From: an uncultured Clostridia bacterium
GTDB lineage: Bacteria; Bacillota; Clostridia; Peptostreptococcales; Anaerovoracaceae
Length of the DNA: 46,927 nucleotides
Direction of reading: 5' to 3'
NCBI GenBank assembly: GCA_938009115.1
Contig: CALLHZ010000109.1
Span: forward strand, 1-46,927
Shown here: one piece after another, positions 1 through 6,724 of the stretch
How the letters are laid out: every line of letters starts with the position of its first letter
How positions within the stretch are numbered: the stretch's first letter is position 1
Position numbers and translations under genes: made by a program
The notes under the pieces: generated by a model
What the model saw: only the letters and a program-made list of their open reading frames with translations
What the model was told of the DNA's origin: nothing
Databases searched by the model: none

Positions 1-414
1 GAGGGGATACGTCAATTTCGTGAGCTGACTGAGGATTTCATCCGAAATTATATTATCGTTCCCATGCCCCATGCCGGAGGGCCGGAAGCATGTCTGCACC
101 TGATGAGTATCATAAGCCTGGTGGACAGAAAGAAAGCCTGTGTGTATTCGGAGTATATGCCGGTCTTTTTCCGGGAGTATCTCCTGGAAAAAGGGTTTAC
201 GCTCATCGAGTGCGATAAAGAAGAGTACGATTATCTTGGATCCAATGTTCTTTGTCTGGAACCCGGCGTCTGCATGATGATCGATGGGTGCCCCCGTATC
301 AAGGAAAAAATGGAGGCGGAAGGGGTTCTCGTGCATACCTACCCCGGGCACGAGTTGTCGTACAAAGGCACAGGCGGCCCGACCTGTCTGACCTGTCCGG
401 TATACAGACTGTAA
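1..414 (+). CDS. Amidinohydrolase/arginine deiminase superfamily protein, C-terminal part
   Basis: The reading frame is open from base 1 and ends at a TAA, so only the last 137 residues are present and the start lies outside the window. The tail carries GGPTCLTC, matching the C-terminal nucleophilic cysteine of the pentein fold shared by arginine deiminase and dimethylarginine dimethylaminohydrolase, with EPGV and GHELS motifs before it. The expected role is cysteine-dependent cleavage or transfer of an amidino (guanidino) group in the cytoplasm. The substrate cannot be told from this fragment. The next gene, an AraC regulator, converges on it with only 7 bases between stops. A second, full-length member of the superfamily lies at 28815-29759 but has a different C-terminal cysteine motif (GSLHCIT), so the two are not recent duplicates. 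Confidence 0.8.
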   Translation, partial: EGIRQFRELTEDFIRNYIIVPMPHAGGPEACLHLMSIISLVDRKKACVYSEYMPVFFREYLLEKGFTLIECDKEEYDYLGSNVLCLEPGVCMMIDGCPRIKEKMEAEGVLVHTYPGHELSYKGTGGPTCLTCPVYRL

Positions 415-421
415 CAGGGGA

Positions 422-2179
422 TCACAGGCAGAGCGGTGTGATCGAGATCATCTGCGCGCAGATACCGTCCAGCCTCGTGTAGATATCCAGCACACCGGAA
501 GAATCAGCGTTATATATATTGACATAGGGAGCGGTATATTGTGCTGCCAACAGCGCTTCGACAGGGTCATCCGGCGCCGGGTTTCCATAGCGGTGAAGGT
601 AATGGAAATAATCGGTGGAGGAATCGATGCTGATCGTAGCGACCTTGTAGGCTCCTGCCGGCCCGGTCAACGAGATCTTCATGTTGAGCTCTTCCCTGCA
701 GGCAGAAATAGCGTCCGCGATCTCTTCCCGGGACATCGACCCCCTGCAAAGCGCGTCAGCCTCTTCACCGCCGCTGTAAATCAATATCACGTACGAAGGG
801 ATGCCCCCGGGGGCATCCTTTTTGATGATCCAATGATTGATGCTGCTGTCGATCATCCGTCCCCTGGCGATAGACAAAAACAGCACGGCATAATAGCTGC
901 ACTTGGGAATGCCGTTGGCAAACAACAGGCTGCGCTGTCCTTGCAGGATGGATTTTTCAGAAGGAGGGTCGGAAACAGGGATCTGAAAAGAACCTTCTCT
1001 GGATTTTTTCAGCCGGTATACGGCGCCGGCGATCGTGTCCAGACCCCAGCGCGGTGTTTCAGCCCTCGTAGCTGCCTCCACGGTTTGTATGTGCTCGAAT
1101 CGCTGAAGCTTTTGAAGGGTCAGCGGATCCTTCTTCGCATCGGGATCGACAGCCAGGGTGATCTGAGGCTGAAAGGGGATCGACCGGCTTTTTTTATGAT
1201 CCACGGATACATGGATGACCGCCTTCCCTCCGGAAACGCTCTGATCTGCGGATTCTTCATCGCCGCCATGGTCGCGAAGGAGTTCCAAAAGAGCGGACTT
1301 TGCGATCTCACTGCATCGCTCCGGATTGGCCTCGGATCGGATCATCGGAATATATTTTCTCCGGTATTCCTCTGGTGTGACGCCAAACCATTGAAGAAAA
1401 TGATCGTCAAAGTAACGCTTTGCGGAGAATCCCACCATCTCGTACAGATCATCCATTTCCACGCTGGCATCCAAAAGCAGGAGCTGCGCGGATTCGACCC
1501 GGGCAAAGCCCAAGAACTCACGGAAAGAAAGCCCGGTGTGCTCACGGATCAGGTGCGAGAGGTAAAAGCTGCTCAGCTCTTCCGTACGGCTCAATTCATC
1601 CAAGGTCAGCTTTTGGAAATAGCTTTCATAGACACGCAGAATGATCCGGCTGATCCTTTTGGCGGTTTGGTTGTTATCGATGAGCTCGTTCCGCACAACG
1701 CCGTCGCGTATGGTAAAATAGTTAAAATTCAACTCGAGGTAACCCAATATTTTCTTCATGACGGCGATATTGATCTGCTCGTGATGGCGTATGTCTTCCC
1801 CGTAATTCAAAAGTAAACCGGTCAGCTCCCTTCGCAAATTTGCGACTCTTGGGTCGTCAGGGTCCGGGGTGAAGGTACGATAGCAGCTTCTGGAAAGGTT
1901 CGGATAGTAGTTGGAAAATATACGGTTGTTGACCCGGATCAGCGCAACGACATTTTCTCCGGGACGCCCGTACAGGCCGTGAACCTCTTTCCCGTTGCAG
2001 GCAAACACGTCTCCGGTGTTCAGGCAATAATCATTGCAGCCCAACAGCAGCCGGATCTGGCCGGACAAGACATAGATCAGTTCAATGTCCGTGTGATAAT
2101 GCAGCGGATACTCTTCAATGGACAGGATCCGAATGCTCAATGGCGCCCGGTCATCCTGCGCGGATTCAGCTTGGAACAT
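422..2179 (-). CDS. AraC-family transcriptional regulator with a C-terminal GH39-like remnant
   Basis: This is a 585-residue protein. Residues about 15-110 form a cupin-like sensor domain (HYHTDIELIYVLSG), and about 175-275 hold the two helix-turn-helix motifs of AraC/XylS regulators (LTLDELS, FREFLGFARVESAQ, FGVTPEEYRRK). The last about 290 residues contain LLFANGIPKCSYYA and a YVILIYSGG stretch. These resemble the end of the GH39 (beta-xylosidase-like) domain found on some AraC proteins, but the TIM-barrel part is too short, so I read it as a shrunken sensor domain. The ATG at 2179 is preferred because AGGTGG lies upstream of it; an in-frame ATG at 2221 lacks such a site. The gene is divergent from the glycyl radical enzyme gene, which it probably controls in response to substrate. 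Confidence 0.88.
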   Translation of the reverse strand: MFQAESAQDDRAPLSIRILSIEEYPLHYHTDIELIYVLSGQIRLLLGCNDYCLNTGDVFACNGKEVHGLYGRPGENVVALIRVNNRIFSNYYPNLSRSCYRTFTPDPDDPRVANLRRELTGLLLNYGEDIRHHEQINIAVMKKILGYLELNFNYFTIRDGVVRNELIDNNQTAKRISRIILRVYESYFQKLTLDELSRTEELSSFYLSHLIREHTGLSFREFLGFARVESAQLLLLDASVEMDDLYEMVGFSAKRYFDDHFLQWFGVTPEEYRRKYIPMIRSEANPERCSEIAKSALLELLRDHGGDEESADQSVSGGKAVIHVSVDHKKSRSIPFQPQITLAVDPDAKKDPLTLQKLQRFEHIQTVEAATRAETPRWGLDTIAGAVYRLKKSREGSFQIPVSDPPSEKSILQGQRSLLFANGIPKCSYYAVLFLSIARGRMIDSSINHWIIKKDAPGGIPSYVILIYSGGEEADALCRGSMSREEIADAISACREELNMKISLTGPAGAYKVATISIDSSTDYFHYLHRYGNPAPDDPVEALLAAQYTAPYVNIYNADSSGVLDIYTRLDGICAQMISITPLCL

Positions 2180-2264
2180 AGTTGATCCACCTGCCTTTCT
2201 TGCTCTCATTCTACCGGGCATCGCTTAATAAAGCAAGTAAATATGAGGATAAAGCAATCAAGTA

Positions 2265-2296
2265 TTGTTTAAGAAGTGCCTTTTAGCTACTATAAT
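2265..2296 (+). promoter_or_regulatory. Probable promoter of the glycyl radical enzyme operon
   Basis: TTGTTT (2265-2270) is followed after 17 bases by TACTAT (2288-2293), which overlaps a perfect TATAAT (2291-2296). An inverted repeat, CTATAA-TG-TTATAG, spans the -10 region (2290-2303) and could be an operator. It lies between the divergent AraC gene and the glycyl radical enzyme gene, where AraC control would be expected. Confidence 0.5.
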
Positions 2297-2338
2297 GTTA
2301 TAGTGCATCCGCATCATCATGACCGAGGAGAAACTCAA

Positions 2339-4711
2339 ATGCTGAACGAACGTCTGAAAAGAATGAAGGCCCGCTATTTCGATACGATGCCCAATATTAC
2401 TGCGGAACACCTGGAACTGGCGACGGAGGCATATCATAAATTCGCGGGAGAGGCCGCGCCAGTGTTTCGCGCGAAGGTGGTTTCATACATTCTGGAGAAC
2501 ATGACAGTCTGCATCAATCCAGACGAGCTGATCATCGGGTCTCCGGCCAATACGTACCGCGGCGCTAACCTCTTTATGGAATACACATCCGTAAAATGGC
2601 TGCGGGATGAGCTGGACGAATTCCCCACGCGCAAAACCGATCCCTATAATATTACCAAGGCCGACAGGGACAGGATCCTGGAGCTTTTCGAATATTGGGA
2701 AGGGAAAGCTGTGGAAGATCTGGCCCCGGAGATCCTGCCGCCGGAGATCGAGCGCGCAAGACAGAAGGATCTTATCTCAATCGGCTGCCGCAACGGCGTA
2801 TCCGGCGAAACGACGCCTAACTACCGCCGCCTTTTGTCCCTTGGCCTGAATGGGCATATCGAGCTGTGCCGGGAACTCATCCGTGAAGAACGGGCCAAAG
2901 GCGGTCTGGTTTGCCGTCAACCGAAAATCGACTTCTGGACCGGCTGCATCATTATCGCGGAGGGGATCATCCGCTACGCTCTGCGTTGTGCGGAAAAAGC
3001 CGAAAAAATGGCTGCTGACGAGTCAGACGCAAAGCGAAAGCAGGAACTTCTGAATATTGCCCGGAATTGTCGAAATGTGCCGGCCAATCCGCCCGAAAAT
3101 TTTCATGAGGCTCTTCAGTTCGTCTGGTTTATCCAAGTATCCTTCCACGTCGAAGCGCCGACGACGGCTTGCGGCTTTGGCCGGTTCGATCAATACATGT
3201 ACCCCTATCTTGAGATGGATCGCAGCAAGGGAGCACTGACGGAGGACCGGGATGTTCTCGAGCTGCTGGAATGTTTCTATTTGAAGTGCTGTGAAGTCTA
3301 TGAAGTCCGGGATAAATGGTACTCCAAATCCTTTGCCGGTTATCCCATGTGGGAGATTTTGATGGTGGGCGGCGTGGACCGCCAGGGCAACGACGCCACC
3401 AATGCGCTATCCTATCTGTGCCTGGACGCCGGCGCCGATCTTCAAACTACCCAGCCTGTTTTGGCCTTGCGCGTTCATGACGGGACACCTGCTGACTTGC
3501 TCCGCAAGGGAGCGGAAATGGTGCAGAAGGGCATGGCGAATCCAGGATTTTTCAGCGACAAAGCGGCCATGCAGATGGTGCAAGGCAAAGGCTGTACCAT
3601 TGAGGAGGCAAGAGACTGGTGCATCGTGGGTTGTATCCAGCCGGCTCCCGGCGGCGGCACCACCGACGGAAGCCCGGATGCAGGTTATGTCAACGCGCCT
3701 AAAATGCTGGAATTAGTCCTACATAACGGGATTGATCCGCTGTCCGGCGAGCAAGTCGGTCTCAGAACAGGGGAGCTTTCGGAATTCCAGTGTATCGAAG
3801 AGATCATGGAAGCAGTCAAGAAGCAGTCGGTCTATTTCTATGAAATGATCCGCGACGGCTATAACCTTATCGTCCCCGTTCACGCAAGCAGACTGCCGGT
3901 GATGATGGCCTCCATGGCCATCGACGGCTGCATCGAAGCAGGCATGTCCGTACAGGAAGGCGGGGCAAAGTATACGACCTCCGGCATGTTCGTCACGGGC
4001 CCGGCCAATCTGGGAGATTCCCTGGAAGCGATCGACCAGGTGGTCTTCCGGGACAAGACTCTAACCTTGGAACAGCTGGTGGATATCCTGGATAAGAATT
4101 TCGAGGGCGAGGAAAGAGTCCGGCAGCTTCTGATCAACAAACCTGCCAAGTTCGGAAACGATGATCCCAAAGTCGACGGACTGGTCCGTGATTACTTGAC
4201 GTTTGTAGCCGAAACTGTACAGGATTTCGATGACGCCAGAGGCGGGAAGTACTCTTTCTGCAATCTGTCTCAGACAGTGAACATTTCTCACGGTGAGGTG
4301 ACCGGAGCCACACCGGACGGCAGAAAGGCCGGCGAGCCCTTCAGCGACAATTCGTCACCGGTGATGGGCCGTGATACCAGCGGTCCGACAGCCACGGTCA
4401 AATCCGTTGGCGCCATCAATCAAACGGCATTTCACGACGGCGCGCTGTTCAATCTTCGCTTCGATCCCCGGGGGATCCAGGGCGAAAAAGGGCTGGAGAT
4501 CGTGGAAGGTGTCATCAAGACCTATTTCGATCACGGCGGCGAGCATATCCAAATCAACGTAGTGGATAATGAAACATTGAAAGACGCTCAGAAGAATCCG
4601 GAAAAATACAGGGGTTTAATGGTTCGGGTGGCCGGCTACATGGCATATTTTACTGAATTGGATAAAGCGGCGCAGGATACGATCATCGATCGCACGGCGC
4701 ATCTTGCATAG
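2339..4711 (+). CDS. Glycyl radical enzyme (PFL-like), substrate unknown
   Basis: This 790-residue protein has the full pyruvate formate-lyase-like architecture. The glycyl-radical loop near the C-terminus is RVAGYMAYF (Gly766), followed by QDTIIDRT. The thiyl-radical cysteine is Cys432 in VGCIQPAPGG. Dehydratase, lyase and decarboxylase members (glycerol dehydratase, CutC, HPA decarboxylase) normally have CxE here, with the Glu as a base; in this protein that position is Gln434. The enzyme would act in the anaerobic cytoplasm on a radical elimination, decarboxylation or addition. The ATG at 2339 is chosen because GAGGAG precedes it; an in-frame ATG at 2276 lies upstream of the likely transcription start. 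The activase follows after 9 bases, giving a standard enzyme-activase pair. Family is certain, substrate is not. Confidence 0.95.
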   Translation: MLNERLKRMKARYFDTMPNITAEHLELATEAYHKFAGEAAPVFRAKVVSYILENMTVCINPDELIIGSPANTYRGANLFMEYTSVKWLRDELDEFPTRKTDPYNITKADRDRILELFEYWEGKAVEDLAPEILPPEIERARQKDLISIGCRNGVSGETTPNYRRLLSLGLNGHIELCRELIREERAKGGLVCRQPKIDFWTGCIIIAEGIIRYALRCAEKAEKMAADESDAKRKQELLNIARNCRNVPANPPENFHEALQFVWFIQVSFHVEAPTTACGFGRFDQYMYPYLEMDRSKGALTEDRDVLELLECFYLKCCEVYEVRDKWYSKSFAGYPMWEILMVGGVDRQGNDATNALSYLCLDAGADLQTTQPVLALRVHDGTPADLLRKGAEMVQKGMANPGFFSDKAAMQMVQGKGCTIEEARDWCIVGCIQPAPGGGTTDGSPDAGYVNAPKMLELVLHNGIDPLSGEQVGLRTGELSEFQCIEEIMEAVKKQSVYFYEMIRDGYNLIVPVHASRLPVMMASMAIDGCIEAGMSVQEGGAKYTTSGMFVTGPANLGDSLEAIDQVVFRDKTLTLEQLVDILDKNFEGEERVRQLLINKPAKFGNDDPKVDGLVRDYLTFVAETVQDFDDARGGKYSFCNLSQTVNISHGEVTGATPDGRKAGEPFSDNSSPVMGRDTSGPTATVKSVGAINQTAFHDGALFNLRFDPRGIQGEKGLEIVEGVIKTYFDHGGEHIQINVVDNETLKDAQKNPEKYRGLMVRVAGYMAYFTELDKAAQDTIIDRTAHLA

Positions 4712-4720
4712 GAGGCGGCT

Positions 4721-5647
4721 GTGGATCAGAAATCAATGACCGCTCCGGTAGGGAGTATCCAGAAATTTTCAGTGGAAGATGGTCCCGGTATTCGCACGAC
4801 GATCTTTCTGAAGGGTTGTCCGCTTCGGTGCAAGTGGTGCCACAATCCTGAAATGATCAGTTTTGAACCGCAGCTGATCTATCTGACCAATCGCTGCATC
4901 GGGTGCGGTTATTGTATCGGGGCTTGTCCCAAGGGGGCCATCAGCCCAGGAGAAGGAAGAATTTATATCGACTGGACGCAGTGCGACGGTTGTCTGCTGT
5001 GCACCCAGGCCTGTTACGCAGGCGCTCTGAAATCCGTTGCCGGGGATATGTCCGCGGCAGATGTTGTGGCCGAAGCGGAAAAGGACAAGGGATTTTATGA
5101 GCATACAGGCGGTGGGATCACACTGTCCGGCGGGGAAATGCTGGCCCGGCCGGAGTATGTGGAAGCAGTGATCCGGCTGGCCGAAGAAAAAGACATCAAT
5201 GTATGCCTGGATACATCCGGTTGCGGCGACGGCGACACGCTTTGCCGGCTGGCAGCCTATCCTTGTGTGACGGATATTCTTTATGATATGAAATGTATCC
5301 TGCCCGAACGCCACAAGGACGGGACCGGCGTCGATAACCGCCTGATCCTGGAAAATCTGGAACGCCTGGCTGCAGACAACGAGCTGCGCGGCAAAATCAC
5401 GATGCGTATGCCGCTGATCCGGAATTATAACGACACCGACGAAGTGATCAGCGCTACGGTTGCGTTTTTTGATAAAAACAACTTGCGGAGGGTGACGCTC
5501 TTACCGTATCATACTCTTGGAGTATCAAAAGCCGAAAGGATCGGAGAGGTCGCAGAAGTCTTTGAACCGCCTTCCCCGGAACGCCTGGAGCAGATTCGAT
5601 CCGTGTTCGAAGCTGCAGGCGTCGCTGTGGAAGTATTGGGTCAGTAG
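4721..5647 (+). CDS. Glycyl radical enzyme activase (radical SAM)
   Basis: This 308-residue protein starts at GTG 4721 behind AGGAGG, which overlaps the end of the preceding gene. Residues 33-40 are CPLRCKWC, the CxxxCxxC cluster of radical-SAM activases. Two further ferredoxin-type clusters follow (CIGCGYCIGACPKG and CDGCLLCTQACYAG), as in the activases of glycerol dehydratase and CutC rather than of PFL, whose activase lacks the insert. GGGITLSGGE is the usual SAM-contacting stretch. It would cleave S-adenosylmethionine to 5'-deoxyadenosine and abstract hydrogen from Gly766 of the preceding enzyme. Its 5'-deoxyadenosine by-product is a possible substrate for the salvage operon at 29.8-33.0 kb. 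Confidence 0.96.
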   Translation: MDQKSMTAPVGSIQKFSVEDGPGIRTTIFLKGCPLRCKWCHNPEMISFEPQLIYLTNRCIGCGYCIGACPKGAISPGEGRIYIDWTQCDGCLLCTQACYAGALKSVAGDMSAADVVAEAEKDKGFYEHTGGGITLSGGEMLARPEYVEAVIRLAEEKDINVCLDTSGCGDGDTLCRLAAYPCVTDILYDMKCILPERHKDGTGVDNRLILENLERLAADNELRGKITMRMPLIRNYNDTDEVISATVAFFDKNNLRRVTLLPYHTLGVSKAERIGEVAEVFEPPSPERLEQIRSVFEAAGVAVEVLGQ

Positions 5648-5654
5648 CGATAAC

Positions 5655-5682
5655 AGGCGGACGGTCATGTCCGCCTCGTTTA
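5655..5682 (+). terminator. Weak intrinsic terminator or attenuator
   Basis: An 8-bp perfect stem, AGGCGGAC/GTCCGCCT (5655-5662 and 5669-5676) with a 6-base loop, is followed by CGTTTATTTT. It sits between the activase and the reductoisomerase-like gene. The T-tract is interrupted, so partial read-through seems likely. Confidence 0.5.
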
Positions 5683-5700
5683 TTTTAGAAAGGAGTTTTT

Positions 5701-6690
5701 ATGAGCAAGATCTACTATGACAAGGACGGAGATATCGCTTGCGTGGCCGGCAAGACCGTTGCTATCATCGGCTATGGAAATCAGGGCCGCTCCCAGGCAT
5801 TGAACATGCGGGACTCCGGCATCAAAAGCATTGTGATCGGCAGCGTGCGGGATGATTCCTGGACCCAGGCCAACGAAGACGGCTTTCCCGTATATTCCAT
5901 TGCAGAAGCATCGCGAATGGCGGATATCGTCTTTATCCTGATCCCTGACGAAGTGGCTCCGAAAATCTACACAGAAGAGATCGAACCCAACCTGAAGTCC
6001 GGCGATGTGCTGAATTTTTCGTCGGGCTATAATATAACCTACGGGTTTATTACACCGCGCAAAGATGTGGATGTGATCATGGTCGCGCCAAGAATGATCG
6101 GCAAAGGTGTTCGGGAAACCTATGAGAACGGCACCGGATTTCCCACTTTTGTCGTTGTGCAGCAGGATGCTTCCGGTCATGCGAAAGATATTGCCCTGGG
6201 CTTGGCCAAGGCCCTGGGATCCACCAAAGCCGGCGCTATCGAAGTGACCTTCAATGAGGAGACCTATCTGGATCTCATGTCCGAACAAGCCGTCTGGCCG
6301 CTGATCATGAATGTGATCAACGAAGCTTTTAAGCTGTTCATGGAAAAAGGACATTCACCGGAAGCGATCCTTACAGAGCTCTATCTTTCCAAAGAGCCGG
6401 CTGTCATGATGGAAAAAATGGCCGACGTTGGCTTGTTCAAACAGCTGCCTATGCATTCCCGTACAAGTCAATATGGTCAGCTTTCCCGCTTCGGACAAGT
6501 GGATACGGCTCCGATCAGAAAATTTCTGGAGGAGCAATACGACAATATCGTAAACGGCGGATTTGCCAAAGAGTGGGCCGGCGTGATGAGCAACGGCATG
6601 AAAGAATATGAAGAACTGAAAGAAAAAGCGTTTCACAATGAAATCAGCCTGGCGGAGGCAAACGTCAAAGAAAATCTGAGCGGCCGGTAG
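5701..6690 (+). CDS. Divergent ketol-acid reductoisomerase-like protein
   Basis: The 329-residue sequence aligns over its whole length with class I ketol-acid reductoisomerase (IlvC). It has an N-terminal Rossmann NAD(P)-binding motif, GYGNQG (residues 24-29), and a C-terminal knotted helical domain with the metal-binding D191 and E195 (LDLMSEQAV) and a conserved Ser in HSRTSQYG. The signature APKGPGH, however, is APRMIGK (R131, K135). The conserved His of the FAHGF segment is replaced (FSSGY), and the His after GSQG is Arg. These changes remove key catalytic residues, so valine/isoleucine synthesis is unlikely, and no other ilv gene is nearby. I infer a dinucleotide-dependent oxidoreductase or isomerase acting next to the glycyl radical enzyme. 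Start ATG 5701 has AGAAAGGAG upstream. Confidence 0.85.
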   Translation: MSKIYYDKDGDIACVAGKTVAIIGYGNQGRSQALNMRDSGIKSIVIGSVRDDSWTQANEDGFPVYSIAEASRMADIVFILIPDEVAPKIYTEEIEPNLKSGDVLNFSSGYNITYGFITPRKDVDVIMVAPRMIGKGVRETYENGTGFPTFVVVQQDASGHAKDIALGLAKALGSTKAGAIEVTFNEETYLDLMSEQAVWPLIMNVINEAFKLFMEKGHSPEAILTELYLSKEPAVMMEKMADVGLFKQLPMHSRTSQYGQLSRFGQVDTAPIRKFLEEQYDNIVNGGFAKEWAGVMSNGMKEYEELKEKAFHNEISLAEANVKENLSGR

Positions 6691-6724
6691 GAAATATCCG
6701 GTCAGGAGGCGGCGGGAGAACAGT

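Noticed and set aside
539..1816. Long open frame of 425 codons on the plus strand
   Set aside because: It lies antisense inside the AraC gene, has no recognisable motifs and no ribosome site; it is a shadow frame.
5701..6690. Annotation as IlvC of branched-chain amino-acid synthesis
   Set aside because: Loss of the catalytic Lys and His and the absence of ilv neighbours argue against it.
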